64,000 nucleotides of DNA from Desulfuromonadales bacterium. Its GTDB lineage: Bacteria > Desulfobacterota > Desulfuromonadia > Desulfuromonadales > BM103. The stretch spans positions 19,539 through 83,538 of the forward strand of contig JAQYVZ010000012.1 in NCBI GenBank assembly GCA_030145205.1. Reading direction: 5' to 3'. The notes beneath the pieces were generated by a model. The model was not told the DNA's origin. It searched no databases and saw only the letters and a program-made list of their open reading frames with translations. The first letter of the stretch is position 1. The number at the start of each line of letters is the position of its first letter. Below are positions 1 through 9,154 of the stretch, piece by piece. The translations under genes were made by a program, and so were the position numbers.

Positions 1-450
1 TACGGCGGCGTACCGACCAATGTCGGCAGCGGCGGCGGGGTCCAACCTCTCGCCCTGCTGAAATCCAACCTGTCGATTCGCGAAGCGACCAAACGGATCA
101 ATGATGCGATGATGAGCATCGATGCGGCTGAACTCAGCGGCGTCCTGGAAATGCAGCAGCAGCTTGCGCTCGACCATCGCTTCACCTACCTGCTTGGCCC
201 GATCAAGATGGCACTGCGACCACGATTGATCACAGCTGACCACCTGCACCAACTGCAGGGCTACACCGAAGCGGTCTGGGATGATTGTCTGCTCCTGGAA
301 AAGATGTACCAGGGGGGAGCGCTGCAGGAGATGATCGATATCGAAGAGGAGGAACTGGCCATCTGCCGCACGCAGCCTTGGGCCGGCTCGGCGGCCATTT
401 TCGCAACTGACGGGCTTTTCAGCTTTGGGGCCCATCCGGAGGGGCCATGA
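1..450 (+). CDS. 3' end of an unrecognised protein (5' truncated by window)
   Basis: An open frame runs from base 1 to the TGA at 448-450, giving 149 visible residues; the true start lies before the window. The segment is mostly helical in character and has an acidic stretch (IDIEEEEL) followed by the aromatic and glycine-rich end QPWAGSAAIFATDGLFSFG. I do not recognise the family. The stop overlaps the start of the following methyltransferase by four bases (ATGA), so the two genes are probably co-transcribed and translationally coupled. The codon use resembles that of the neighbours. Confidence 0.6.
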   Translation, partial: YGGVPTNVGSGGGVQPLALLKSNLSIREATKRINDAMMSIDAAELSGVLEMQQQLALDHRFTYLLGPIKMALRPRLITADHLHQLQGYTEAVWDDCLLLEKMYQGGALQEMIDIEEEELAICRTQPWAGSAAIFATDGLFSFGAHPEGP

Positions 451-1223
451 GTTTCACAGTGAACCCCGACTGGTGGAAATCCCTGTTCGATGAGGTCTAC
501 CTGTTGACCGACGCCCGCTCCGTCGATAACGCTGAAGTCACTCAGCACGAAATCGATGTGGTCTGCAGCCTGCTGCCACTGCGTCCGGAAGATGCGATCC
601 TCGACCTCTGTGGCGGGCAGGGCCGACACAGCCTGGAACTCCAGCGGCGCGGCTTTGGTGATTGTACGGTTCTCGACTATTCCGAGGTCCTCCTGGAACG
701 TGGCCGACAAATCGCCTCAGACAACGGTTGTTCGGTCCGTTTTGTCCAGGGAGATGCCGCCCAAACAGAACTCCCGGGCGGCACATTCAACCACGTGATG
801 ATTCTTGGCAACTCGCTCGGCTACCTGCCGCAAGCCACCGATGACCTGCGCATCATGAAAGAAGCTCGCCGTCTGCTCAAACCGCAAGGGCACCTGTTAC
901 TTGACATCACCGACGGCGCAGTCATCCGTGAGCGTTTCCAACCCAACGCCTGGCACGAGATCGCCAAGGATATCGTCGTCTGTCGTCAGCGGGAACTGGA
1001 CAAGGATGCCGTTCGGGTTCGCGAGGTGGTCTTGTGCAAGGAACGAGGTCTGATCCGCGATCAGACCTATGCAATCCGGACCTACGCCCCGGAACAGCTC
1101 GAATCCCTGGTCTATGCTGCCGGCTTTGCGGATGTCACACTCCACCGCAACTTTTCACCGCAACAGCAACAGGGCGATTACGGTTTCATGAACCATCGAG
1201 TACTACTGACCGCACGCGTTTAA
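447..1223 (+). CDS. Class I SAM-dependent methyltransferase
   Basis: The product is 258 residues with a Rossmann-type methyltransferase fold. The SAM-binding motif I reads ILDLCGGQGRHS at about residues 51-62, the acidic residue after strand 2 is in VLDYSE (about 75-80), and a motif IV-like HVMILGNSLGYL follows near 115-126. Such proteins transfer a methyl group from SAM to a small molecule or to another substrate that sequence alone cannot identify. The start at 447 follows a GGAGG run at 438-442 and overlaps the stop of the upstream gene, so it probably lies in the same operon. The substrate is unknown; the fold assignment is firm. Confidence 0.85.
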   Translation: MSFTVNPDWWKSLFDEVYLLTDARSVDNAEVTQHEIDVVCSLLPLRPEDAILDLCGGQGRHSLELQRRGFGDCTVLDYSEVLLERGRQIASDNGCSVRFVQGDAAQTELPGGTFNHVMILGNSLGYLPQATDDLRIMKEARRLLKPQGHLLLDITDGAVIRERFQPNAWHEIAKDIVVCRQRELDKDAVRVREVVLCKERGLIRDQTYAIRTYAPEQLESLVYAAGFADVTLHRNFSPQQQQGDYGFMNHRVLLTARV

Positions 1224-1321
1224 TTCAAAACGTCCTGAACATCCATTTTTGTGCTTGGCCCCCTCCGTACCTCCGTGGTGAAGTGTTTTTCGCTCATCAC
1301 TCAAAACAATTTTCACTTTTT

Positions 1322-1335
1322 TTGACGCACGTCAA
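1322..1335. promoter_or_regulatory. Palindromic CRP/FNR-family operator (HcpR-like) upstream of hcp
   Basis: TTGACGCACGTCAA is an almost perfect inverted repeat: arms TTGACG and CGTCAA around a two-base centre. It lies 80 bases before the hcp start. Hybrid cluster protein genes in Deltaproteobacteria are known to be controlled by HcpR, a CRP/FNR-family regulator that binds short palindromes of this type. The left arm could also act as a -35 element (TTGACG, then 16 bases to TACGCT), so the site may overlap the promoter. HcpR as the binder is inference. Confidence 0.55.
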
Positions 1336-1414
1336 TTTTCCGATACGCTCTATGTGAGAAGGTGGCTGCAACGAAACGCACACAACCACCCCCCCATATA
1401 AGGAGTACACAATT

Positions 1415-3043
1415 ATGAGTATGTTCTGTTTTCAGTGTCAGGAAGCCGCCAAGGGCACCGGCTGCAACATCGCCGGCATGTGCGGCAAGAAAGAAGAGAC
1501 CGCCAACTTGCAGGACCTTTTGGTCTATGTGACCAAGGGTCTGTCTGTGGTCGCCGAAGAAGCTGCAACCCAAGGCAAGCTGGATAACAGCATCGGTCTG
1601 TTCGTCAGCCAGGCACTGTTCGCCACCATCACCAACGCCAACTTCGACAATGACCGCTTTGTCGCCCTGATCAAAGAAGCCACGATCAAGCGTGATTCTC
1701 TTAAGCTGGCGATCGGTTTCAGCAGCGACCTCGACTGTGTCACCTGGAACGGCCCGGAAGATCAGTTCGCCGCCAAGGCCGCTTCAGTTGGCGTCCTCTC
1801 CCAGGCGAATGAAGATGTCCGCTCCCTGCGTGAACTGCTGATCTACGGCCTGAAAGGCATGGCTGCCTACGCCGACCACGCCGCGATGCTCGGTCACCAG
1901 AAAGCAGAAATCTACGAATACATGGTCTCCGCTCTTGCTTCGACCACCAAAGACCTCAGTGTTGACGAGATGGTCAGTCAGGTTCTGAAATGCGGCGAGG
2001 TGGCCGTGACCACCATGGCCCTGCTCGACGAGGCCCATACCGGCGCCTACGGCAATCCCGAGATTACCGAAGTCAATCTCGGCGTACGCAACAACCCCGG
2101 CATCCTGATTTCGGGTCACGATCTGAAAGACATGGAAGAACTGCTCAAGCAGACCGAAGGCACCGGCGTGGATGTCTACACCCACAGTGAAATGCTGCCG
2201 GCCAACTACTACCCGGCCTTCAAGAAGTATGAGCACTTCGTCGGTAACTACGGCAACGCCTGGTGGCAGCAGGATAAAGAGTTCACCTCCTTCAACGGTC
2301 CGATCCTGATGACCACCAACTGCATCACCCCGGTGAAAGAGGCGTATCAAGACCGTTTCTTCACCACCGGCATGGCAGGTTGGCCCGGCTGCCCCCATAT
2401 TCCTGAGCGCGCCGACGGCGGCACCAAGGACTTTTCCGCAGTGATCGAGAAAGCCAAGACCTGCGCAGCCCCAGTTGAGATCGAAACCGGCACCCTCGTC
2501 GGTGGCTTCGCCCATGCCCAGGTCATGGCTCTGGCCGACAAGGTTGTCGATGCGGTCAAGTCGGGCGCCATCAAGCGCTTCGTCGTGATGGCTGGCTGCG
2601 ACGGTCGCCACACCAGCCGCAGCTACTTCACGGACGTTGCCGAAGAACTGCCGAACGACACCGTGATCCTCACAGCCGGTTGTGCCAAGTACCGCTACAA
2701 CAAGCTCAACCTTGGTGACATCGGCGGCATCCCCCGTGTCCTCGACGCCGGCCAGTGCAACGACTCCTATTCGCTGGCTTACATCGCCCTGCAACTGAAG
2801 GAGGTCTTCGGCCTGGAGGACATCAACGACCTGCCGATCTCCTACGACATTGCCTGGTATGAGCAGAAAGCCGTGGTCGTCCTGCTCGCCCTGCTCGCTC
2901 TCGGGGTCAAGCACATCCGCCTCGGTCCGACGCTGCCAGCCTTCCTGTCGCCGAACGTGGCCAAGGTCCTGGTGGAGAACTTCGACATCAAGCCGATCGG
3001 TGATGTCAAGGACGACGTCGCCGCCATCATGGCTGGTAACTAG
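1415..3043 (+). CDS. hcp: Hydroxylamine reductase / hybrid cluster protein
   Basis: The 542-residue product is a full-length hybrid cluster protein, a cytoplasmic Fe-S enzyme that reduces hydroxylamine in vitro and is thought to detoxify nitric oxide or other reactive nitrogen in vivo. The N-terminus carries cysteines 5, 8, 17 and 23 (C-x2-C-x8-C-x5-C), the spacing of strict-anaerobe enzymes, which binds the cubane cluster. Hybrid-cluster ligands are recognisable further on: GHDLKDM, the Cys of [25 protein letters not shown] and DAGQCND. The start follows AAGGAG at 1400-1405. An inverted repeat at 1322-1335 and a terminator at 3067-3095 suggest a single-gene unit. No partner reductase (hcr) adjoins it. 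Confidence 0.97.
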   Translation: MSMFCFQCQEAAKGTGCNIAGMCGKKEETANLQDLLVYVTKGLSVVAEEAATQGKLDNSIGLFVSQALFATITNANFDNDRFVALIKEATIKRDSLKLAIGFSSDLDCVTWNGPEDQFAAKAASVGVLSQANEDVRSLRELLIYGLKGMAAYADHAAMLGHQKAEIYEYMVSALASTTKDLSVDEMVSQVLKCGEVAVTTMALLDEAHTGAYGNPEITEVNLGVRNNPGILISGHDLKDMEELLKQTEGTGVDVYTHSEMLPANYYPAFKKYEHFVGNYGNAWWQQDKEFTSFNGPILMTTNCITPVKEAYQDRFFTTGMAGWPGCPHIPERADGGTKDFSAVIEKAKTCAAPVEIETGTLVGGFAHAQVMALADKVVDAVKSGAIKRFVVMAGCDGRHTSRSYFTDVAEELPNDTVILTAGCAKYRYNKLNLGDIGGIPRVLDAGQCNDSYSLAYIALQLKEVFGLEDINDLPISYDIAWYEQKAVVVLLALLALGVKHIRLGPTLPAFLSPNVAKVLVENFDIKPIGDVKDDVAAIMAGN

Positions 3044-3066
3044 ACCGTAACCACGAACCAAATCAA

Positions 3067-3095
3067 AAGGGCGGCCCGCAAGGGTCGCCTTTTTT
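3067..3095 (+). terminator. Rho-independent terminator of hcp
   Basis: A hairpin with arms GGGCGGCCC and GGGTCGCC around GCAA is followed by a run of T, 23 bases after the hcp stop codon. Confidence 0.85.
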
Positions 3096-3315
3096 GTCGT
3101 GCCACCTCACCTCGGTGTCAACAAACCTTCAAAGGGAACAACCCCATTCCTCTAAACAATCTGCTATCCTCAGCCCCGCTAAAAACAGACGTCAGCTGAT
3201 TTACACCAACCCAAACAGACTGTTTGCAATTGATAACCTTCCAATAAATCATTGTCATTTCAACCTTTTTGTATTAAATTGTCTGGAATTTAACTTCAAT
3301 TCTCAGGAGGTTGTC

Positions 3316-3963
3316 ATGAAGCGTTGTCTCGCATTGGTTGTTTTTGGGGTTCTTCTGTTGAGTGCACATACCGCCGTGGCGGGCCCATTCGGACCTGCGA
3401 CCCCGGCGGAAGGAACAAGCGTCGGCGGCGGCTATTTTTATTCTAGTGCTGACCTGGATGTCGGTGACGCCACTCTCAAGCAGAACCGGGCTTATCTGCG
3501 CCTGGGCGCTGGTCTCTCCGAGAACTTTGAAGCCTACGTTCGCGCCGGTGTCGCTGATATCGAGATTGAGGAATATGATGACAGCTTTGCCCCCTATATT
3601 GGGGGTGGTTTCAAGACCCTTCTCATGAAGCGCCGTAACTTCGTGCTCGGCGGCTTCGTGGACGGCGACTTCTTCAGCGACTATGACGATGGCGACCTGG
3701 AAGTCAGCAGCCTCTACGAAATCAACGCCGGTCTCAACATAGAGACCGTGATCGAAGGTGCCAAGCTGTATGCCGGCCCGGTCTTCTATGTCCGGGAAAT
3801 GGACCTCGAAGCAGCTGGCGAGTCGGAAACCGTTGAAGAAGATGGTAACTTCGGCGGGTTTGTCGGTGCCAGCTGGAAGGTGAAAGACCGCTTCAACATC
3901 AACGCCGAAGTCCAGTTCAAAACCGACTTCTCCGGCGGCATCGAAGTCCTCTACAACTTCTAG
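3316..3963 (+). CDS. Outer-membrane beta-barrel protein
   Basis: The start at 3316 follows a strong AGGAGG. It gives 215 residues, beginning with a signal peptide that ends at about residue 22 (HTAVA). The mature part alternates polar and hydrophobic residues as in amphipathic beta strands (for example AYLRLGAGLSENFEAYVRAGV), has many acidic turns, and ends in a phenylalanine (EVLYNF), the usual C-terminal signal for barrel insertion by the BAM machinery. An open frame exists upstream to 3094 but lacks a ribosome site and would bury the signal peptide. No substrate can be read from the sequence. The lipoprotein gene starts 81 bases later with no terminator between, so both may share a transcript. 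Confidence 0.8.
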   Translation: MKRCLALVVFGVLLLSAHTAVAGPFGPATPAEGTSVGGGYFYSSADLDVGDATLKQNRAYLRLGAGLSENFEAYVRAGVADIEIEEYDDSFAPYIGGGFKTLLMKRRNFVLGGFVDGDFFSDYDDGDLEVSSLYEINAGLNIETVIEGAKLYAGPVFYVREMDLEAAGESETVEEDGNFGGFVGASWKVKDRFNINAEVQFKTDFSGGIEVLYNF

Positions 3964-4044
3964 ACAGTCTTCAGCGCACTGGCTCCTTTTCCGGTGCGCT
4001 GAATTCTTTTTCAGATGCAATCAAAACTCTATAAGGGGATGCTT

Positions 4045-5556
4045 ATGTTCAAGTTTTTCGTTTCTGTCATGATGCTCCTGGCCCTCTTGGCGACTGCCGG
4101 CTGCGGTGGTGGTGGCAGCAGCAGCAGCTCTCCCTTCATTTCTGGAGGCAGCACGACGGTACCAGGCGACCCGGTAGACCCGGTAGACCCGGGTGATCCG
4201 GGGACACCTATCGCGATCGGTGTTCTGGTGGACCTTGGCGACCTGATCGGTGACACTGACAGTTGGTTCTGGACTGAAACGGCGATGATCAACAATGTGC
4301 GGGAGGTCGTCGGTCAAGCCAACAACAGCGACGATGGCTCCCCCAAAGAAGCCTTCTACTGGGACGCATCTTCGGAGACGATGGAAGCCTTGGGAGGCCA
4401 CACCGGCGGGCCCTATAGTGACTATTACTACCTGAAATCGCAAACTCCCGACGATTGGCTGATCTACAGTGAAGCGACCGAGATCAACGATTCCGGGACC
4501 ATTATTGGCCACTCCACCACGGGGTCCGGCTGGCCGGATGAAGGTGAACTGCGTGCCTTCGTGATCCAAGCCGACGGAAGCTTCTTCGACCTGCCCCCCG
4601 TCCCCTATTATGACAACAGCGGCAATCTCAAAATTGGTGAATTTTCCCAAGCCAATGACATCAACGAACTTGGCAATGTCCTGGTCACCCTGGATGATGA
4701 AGAGGGGCAACACGCCTATTTCTGGGACGGCACCACGCTCTACAAAGACATCTATGGTGCAGACCCAGTCTTTGAAGTGACTATTGATAACGTCGAGTAC
4801 AATATCCCTATTCTGGACTACCCCCTCTACCAGGGAACCTGTAGCATTCTGAACCAGGACTCCGAGGGCGTCGCCATAAACGAACTGCAGCATGCTGTCA
4901 TGAACTCTGGTAGCACGGCTGTCTGGTGTGACATTGACAAAGGCATCGTCGAATCCCTGAACGGTTTTGACGGCAGTTCTGTCGGCGTCGACATCAACAA
5001 CCGCGTCAGCCTGGGCGGCAGCGGCAACCAGGTCTCGCACATCGCTGGCAACTCAGCCGATATTGCTTTTTTCTGGGATGGCGGCGCCATGCTGCCGCTC
5101 GGCACCCTTGCTGATGACGACAGTGGCACCAGCGAGACGGTCGACATGAACGACCTCGACCAGATCACCGGCAATGCGACCACCAATGAAGGCACAACTC
5201 ACGCCTTTATCTGGAGCAATGCGACCAAGACGATGGTTGACCTCGGTACCCTCGGCGGTGACAACAGCTATGCCACAGCCATTAACGATGCCGGCCAGGT
5301 CGTCGGCTACTCGGAAACCGGTGAACTGTACGATCAGGATGGTGTCACCAAACTGATCGTACATGGCTTCCTCTGGGACGACGGCAAGATGTACGACCTC
5401 GGTTCGCATAACGACTTCTACACGTTCAGCTTCGGCGAGCCCTATCCGTTCAGCAAGGCAGTCGATATTAATGATAGTGGCGAAATTGTCGGTTTCTCCT
5501 ATACGATCAACAACCACAAGCGTGCCTTCTACCTCAATCCCACGATCCTGCCCTGA
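4045..5556 (+). CDS. HAF-repeat lipoprotein
   Basis: The product of 503 residues starts with a lipoprotein signal ending LLATAGC, followed by a poly-Gly/Ser linker and a Pro-Val-Asp-Pro-Gly low-complexity stretch. The rest is built from about seven degenerate repeats of the type HAF-W-D/N-x-(M)-x-DLGTLGG-x-S-x-A-x-x-IN-x-x-G-x-VVG, most clearly near residues 390-430. This is the HAF family of probable extracellular repeats, which may form a propeller-like structure; its function is not established. ATG 4045 is chosen because AAGGGG at 4033-4038 is correctly spaced for it; upstream ATGs at 4015 and 4039 are too far or too close. It follows a barrel protein gene. Confidence 0.8.
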   Translation: MFKFFVSVMMLLALLATAGCGGGGSSSSSPFISGGSTTVPGDPVDPVDPGDPGTPIAIGVLVDLGDLIGDTDSWFWTETAMINNVREVVGQANNSDDGSPKEAFYWDASSETMEALGGHTGGPYSDYYYLKSQTPDDWLIYSEATEINDSGTIIGHSTTGSGWPDEGELRAFVIQADGSFFDLPPVPYYDNSGNLKIGEFSQANDINELGNVLVTLDDEEGQHAYFWDGTTLYKDIYGADPVFEVTIDNVEYNIPILDYPLYQGTCSILNQDSEGVAINELQHAVMNSGSTAVWCDIDKGIVESLNGFDGSSVGVDINNRVSLGGSGNQVSHIAGNSADIAFFWDGGAMLPLGTLADDDSGTSETVDMNDLDQITGNATTNEGTTHAFIWSNATKTMVDLGTLGGDNSYATAINDAGQVVGYSETGELYDQDGVTKLIVHGFLWDDGKMYDLGSHNDFYTFSFGEPYPFSKAVDINDSGEIVGFSYTINNHKRAFYLNPTILP

Positions 5557-5585
5557 GCACTCAGCCTCTCGGCAAGACACAAATA

Positions 5586-5616
5586 AAAACGGGCGACCTT
5601 TCAGGTCGCCCGTTTT
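5586..5616. terminator. Bidirectional terminator between convergent genes
   Basis: A perfect stem, AAAACGGGCGACCT, pairs with AGGTCGCCCGTTTT across a three-base loop. The flanking A and T runs let it serve the lipoprotein gene on the plus strand and the thioesterase gene that ends at 5645 on the minus strand. Confidence 0.9.
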
Positions 5617-5644
5617 GCTTTCAGATACCTCATTCTCTCAACGT

Positions 5645-6115
5645 TCAGCTGTCATCACCCAACACCTTCATCTTACCACCCCCGTGGCCACGAGAGACCA
5701 CGGCAACCGTCAACCGCGAGATACAGACCAACCGGTCACGCTCATCGACAATCTTGATCTCCCAGACCTGGGAAGAACGCCCCCGATGCAGCGGTCGGGC
5801 TGTGCCGATGACCCGCCCCTGGCGCACCGAGCGTAAATGGCTGGCGCTGATTTCCTGACCAACGCATGCCTTGCGCTCCGGGTCGACACAGAGATTGGCG
5901 GCAAAGCTGCCCAGGGTTTCCGCCAGCGCCACGGAGGCACCACCATGCAGCAGACCGGCCGGCTGGTAGGTACGATGATCGACCGGCATGCTGCCGCTCA
6001 AAAAATCGGGTCCGATTCCGTTCACCTGGATATCCAGGTGCTCAACCATATTGCCACGCGACAGATGGTCAAGCTCTTCCAGCGAATATTCTCGAAACCA
6101 AATTGATTTTTTCAC
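5645..6115 (-). CDS. Hotdog-fold thioesterase, PaaI/YdiI type
   Basis: The 156-residue product resembles acyl-CoA thioesterases of the PaaI/YdiI (hotdog) group. The signature PAGLLHGGASVALAETLGS contains the HGG loop and the catalytic acidic residue of the family; a late strand GRSSQVWEIKI matches the usual C-terminal core. Such enzymes hydrolyse aryl- or acyl-CoA esters in the cytoplasm. I use the GTG at 6115 because a longer reading (TTG at 6193) would place the start upstream of the terminator at 6133-6164, and 156 residues suits the family. AAAGGT lies before the GTG. The substrate is unknown. Confidence 0.8.
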   Translation of the reverse strand: MKKSIWFREYSLEELDHLSRGNMVEHLDIQVNGIGPDFLSGSMPVDHRTYQPAGLLHGGASVALAETLGSFAANLCVDPERKACVGQEISASHLRSVRQGRVIGTARPLHRGRSSQVWEIKIVDERDRLVCISRLTVAVVSRGHGGGKMKVLGDDS

Positions 6116-6132
6116 TATCTGACCTTTATTGT

Positions 6133-6164
6133 AAAAAAAGGGCCGCTTCAATCGAAACAGCCCC
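6133..6164 (-). terminator. Terminator of the cbiET unit
   Basis: On the minus strand a ten-pair stem (GGGCTGTTTC with GAAGCGGCCC, including two G-U pairs) around GATT is followed by seven T. It lies just after the cbiET stop, separating it from the thioesterase gene. Confidence 0.8.
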
Positions 6165-6200
6165 TCGGGAGAATGACGCCTTACCTCTGGCAAAGCTCTG

Positions 6201-7412
6201 CTAGTCTTTGACCGCCGTCACCACAAATACCGGGCTGAAGGCCTCGAACACCTTGTAGTCGGTCAACGGCATGGTTTTGGCGATGTTAACAGTCACGACC
6301 TCCAACTGGTACCCGGAGTTCTCGAAAAACTCACTGGCCGAGGTCAGGGTGTCCAGGGTCACGGCGTTCAGAACCACCCGACCGCCGGACGGCAGTCGTC
6401 CATCCACCGACTCGAGGATATCCCAGAGATGACCGCCCGAACCACCAACAAACACCCGGTCCGGATCAGGCAGGTCCTCGAAACAGGACGGCGCTTCTTC
6501 TGCCACGATGGTCACGTTGCGCGAACGGAAGGTGTTCAGGTTCTTCTTCAGAAAATCGAGACTTTGAGCGTTGCGTTCCACCGCAAAGATCCTGCCGTTC
6601 GGCAACAGATGGTCCGCTTCAATACTGACCGTCCCCGAGCCGGCGCCGACATCCCAGAGAATCATATCGTGACGAAGCCGCAGCTTGGCCAGACTAATCG
6701 CCCGGATTTCTTCGCGGGTCATCAACTTCTTGACCGCCGCGAAATCCTCGTCGGGAATCCCGATACCCGGCAGGGCACCATCTCCACCCGCCTCATATTC
6801 CTTGATCAGGATCAGGACGTTCAGCGGTGCAGCCTCAATCTCCAGCAGTCCCCGGACATCGGTCTGAAGAATGCGTTCGTTCGCTGAGCCAAGGTCTTCA
6901 CACAGATAAACCCGGTAGCCATCCCGGCCACGCTCTACCAGTTCGCGGGCCACTACCTGCGGCGTATGAATCTCGTCAGTGAGCACGGCGATCTTGTCGT
7001 GGGCCACGATCTGGTCGATCGCACCGACCAGGCCACGGCCATGCACCGACACAAAAATGGCGTCGTCCCAAGGGACACGGATTTTGGCAAAAGCATACTG
7101 CACCGAAGTGGCGTTCGGCACGAACTCCAGCTCTGCCTCCGGCAGATTGCGCAACAAGTCGCGGCCGATCCCAAAAAACAGGGGGTCGCCGGAAGCCAGC
7201 ACGACAACTGAACCGGCCGCTTTCCCGATCCGTTCAATGACTTGGCCGTGGTTGTCGCCGATCACGAAAGTTTCACCGGAGAACTCGGGAAACAGGTCCA
7301 ACTGGCGCGCACCGCCCATCAGCAGGTCAGCATTTCCAATCAAATCAAGAGCCCGCTGGCTGAACCCCTCCTGGCCCTCGACCCCCGCACCGATCACATG
7401 AATTGCTTTCAT
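6201..7412 (-). CDS. cbiET: Bifunctional precorrin-6Y/cobalt-precorrin methyltransferase and decarboxylase
   Basis: The 403-residue product joins two enzymes of cobalamin synthesis. Residues about 1-200 form the tetrapyrrole methylase (CbiE), with the N-terminal glycine loop AIHVIGAGVEG and VVLASGDPLFFGIG. Residues about 205-400 are the CbiT-type methyltransferase, with SAM motif ILWDVGAGSGTVSIEA and FVGGSGG. Together they methylate C5 and C15 and decarboxylate the C12 acetate side chain. The start MKAIHV at 7412 is preferred over 7433 because GAGAGGAAAAG lies just before it. The neighbouring phosphatase gene may act in the same pathway. The fused form is the same layout as CobL. Confidence 0.92.
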   Translation of the reverse strand: MKAIHVIGAGVEGQEGFSQRALDLIGNADLLMGGARQLDLFPEFSGETFVIGDNHGQVIERIGKAAGSVVVLASGDPLFFGIGRDLLRNLPEAELEFVPNATSVQYAFAKIRVPWDDAIFVSVHGRGLVGAIDQIVAHDKIAVLTDEIHTPQVVARELVERGRDGYRVYLCEDLGSANERILQTDVRGLLEIEAAPLNVLILIKEYEAGGDGALPGIGIPDEDFAAVKKLMTREEIRAISLAKLRLRHDMILWDVGAGSGTVSIEADHLLPNGRIFAVERNAQSLDFLKKNLNTFRSRNVTIVAEEAPSCFEDLPDPDRVFVGGSGGHLWDILESVDGRLPSGGRVVLNAVTLDTLTSASEFFENSGYQLEVVTVNIAKTMPLTDYKVFEAFSPVFVVTAVKD

Positions 7413-7500
7413 GGTCTTTTCCTCTCCGGGCAATCACTCGCCTCGTCAGGTCCGCATCGGGATAACATCTTCAACAGCCTAGCTGCTCACCCGGTTGACG

Positions 7501-8136
7501 TCAAGCCGACCGCACACGCTCTGGGACAGATAAATATGTGCCGTTCATCAACTGAATCCGGCAACTGCCATCCGGCAGGTAGTCAATGATATTCAGGCAT
7601 GCATAGTCCTGGACAATGCTGAAGGCCGCATCGAGCGGCGCCCCCAAGGCGTCCAGGAGAAAAATCCGGTTGATGCCACCATGCCCGAACAGAGCAACTT
7701 GCTGTCCGGCATGCCGCGTCAGAATCGCCTGCAGAACCGGACGCACCCGCGAGGCCGCGTCATGAAAGCTCTCACCTCCAGGCATGCGATGATGAACGAT
7801 ATCCTGCAGTCTGGCCTGCCAGTCTTCCGGAAAATCCTTGGCGAGGCTCAACCAGGGGAGCCCCTGCCATTGGCCACAGTCCAGCTCACGCAATGCGGCG
7901 TCGGTAAAGACTGACACCCCAAGGGCCTGCCCAAGCTGCGCAGCACCATAAGTGCAACGGTCCAGATCGCTGGAATAGATCGCCTCCAGGGTAGCGTCGT
8001 GCAAGGCCCGACACACGAGATCCATCTGAGTCCGGCCAGCCTCGGTCAACGGCACATTTGACTGCCCGTTGTAGCGCTTTTCCTCAAACCCGGCCACCTG
8101 GCCATGACGCAGGAGGAACAATCGCGTTGGCTTCAT
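7501..8136 (-). CDS. Histidine phosphatase family protein, probable alpha-ribazole phosphatase
   Basis: The 211-residue product belongs to the phosphoglycerate mutase-like histidine phosphatases. LLRHGQV near the N-terminus holds the phospho-accepting histidine, IYSSDLDR the usual second motif, PGGESF the catalytic glutamate, and ALFGHGGINR the second histidine. The family includes CobC, which removes phosphate from alpha-ribazole phosphate in nucleotide-loop assembly of cobalamin. That role is inferred from similarity and from the adjacent cbiET; general phosphatase activity cannot be excluded. The start is uncertain: 8136 places the catalytic histidine at the usual distance, while GTG at 8181 would add 15 residues and start 14 bases after the engB stop. 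Confidence 0.8.
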   Translation of the reverse strand: MKPTRLFLLRHGQVAGFEEKRYNGQSNVPLTEAGRTQMDLVCRALHDATLEAIYSSDLDRCTYGAAQLGQALGVSVFTDAALRELDCGQWQGLPWLSLAKDFPEDWQARLQDIVHHRMPGGESFHDAASRVRPVLQAILTRHAGQQVALFGHGGINRIFLLDALGAPLDAAFSIVQDYACLNIIDYLPDGSCRIQLMNGTYLSVPERVRSA

Positions 8137-8194
8137 TTGATAGCCCATTGATTTATCACAATCCGCCTCGCTCTTCTGCACGAGTTGCCGGCCC

Positions 8195-8785
8195 TTACGC
8201 TTGAGGCGTCAGCAGTTCAGCGATCATCTCCCAGAGGACGTCTCGGCCCTGTCGGGTCACGGCGGAAAAGGGGATAAACAGGTCCGGGTCGAGCCCGGTC
8301 CGGCGACCAATCGTGTCTAATTGGCGTGCCAATTGATTGCGGCTGATCTTGTCAACCTTGGTCACCACCGGAAGGGTCGGAACGCCAGCCTCTTCCAGCC
8401 AGTCGAGAAACGCCAGGTCTTCGTCGCTCGGCTCCCGTCTGGCATCCAGCAGCCAAACCACCGCTCGCAGATTCGAGCGTCCTGTCAGATACCCCCGCAC
8501 CATCGGCATCCAGCGTTCACGTACACTACGCGGCGCCTTGGCAAAGCCGTAGCCAGGCAGGTCTACAAAATACAGGGCTTCGTTGACGGCAAAAAAGTTG
8601 AGCAGTTGCGTCCGTCCGGGGGTCGACGATGTCCGTACCAGCCCCTTGCGATTCAGCAGGCAGTTAACCAAACTGCTTTTGCCAACATTGCTGCGTCCGG
8701 CAAAGGCAAGCTCCGGCCAGTCAGACTCGGGGCAATTGGCAAGCGAGGTTGCACTGATTTCAAAGCTGGCGGAATGCACAATCAT
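8195..8785 (-). CDS. engB: Ribosome biogenesis GTPase EngB/YsxC
   Basis: The 196-residue product has all the motifs of the EngB GTPases: G1 GRSNVGKSSL, a G2 threonine in TSSTPGRT, G3 DLPGYG and G4 TKVD. These essential cytoplasmic GTPases assist late assembly of the large ribosomal subunit. The length is typical. It is the first gene of a minus-strand run with the histidine phosphatase and cbiET downstream, and an AGAGGAGAG lies about 11 bases before the ATG. Confidence 0.95.
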   Translation of the reverse strand: MIVHSASFEISATSLANCPESDWPELAFAGRSNVGKSSLVNCLLNRKGLVRTSSTPGRTQLLNFFAVNEALYFVDLPGYGFAKAPRSVRERWMPMVRGYLTGRSNLRAVVWLLDARREPSDEDLAFLDWLEEAGVPTLPVVTKVDKISRNQLARQLDTIGRRTGLDPDLFIPFSAVTRQGRDVLWEMIAELLTPQA

Positions 8786-9154
8786 GGCCGAACACGCTCT
8801 CCTCTAGAGATAAAAACAGACTGCTGTTTCAGCTGTTGACTCTAACACAGAAGGGGGTATTAACTCAAAACCAGATTCGACCTGACCACCCGAATTTACT
8901 GCATGGAAACACCTCTTTTTCCTGGGGAAAAGCGTTGATTTTTTCTTTAAAAACTGTTATCCAATAAGCTGTTCTAGGGCTCTTCTGAAGGCCATCAGCA
9001 CGGGCAGGCACCACCAAGTATAAGGAGAACCCTTCGCCCGCGAAACTGAGGAACGGTAGAACGTACTGTTTCGGTCTATTTAGAATTTGCAATTTAGACC
9101 TTTCATCGATAAAGTGTCTTTCAATGAAATTTTTCGTCAAAGGAGTGTCATGAA
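8786..9154. other. Divergent intergenic region with an inverted repeat
   Basis: These 369 bases separate the divergent engB and a small secreted-protein gene and should hold both promoters. The only structure I see is GGTCTA (9073-9078) paired with TAGACC (9095-9100), with AATT/AATT inside, which forms a bulged hairpin 55 bases before the plus-strand gene. No convincing coding frame is present. Confidence 0.5.

Noticed and set aside
1784..3061. Long minus-strand open frame opposite hcp
   Set aside because: It is a shadow of the strongly supported hcp frame and shows no protein motif.
8865..9140. Minus-strand open frame of 91 codons in the engB upstream region
   Set aside because: No ribosome site, odd composition, and it covers the region that should contain both divergent promoters.
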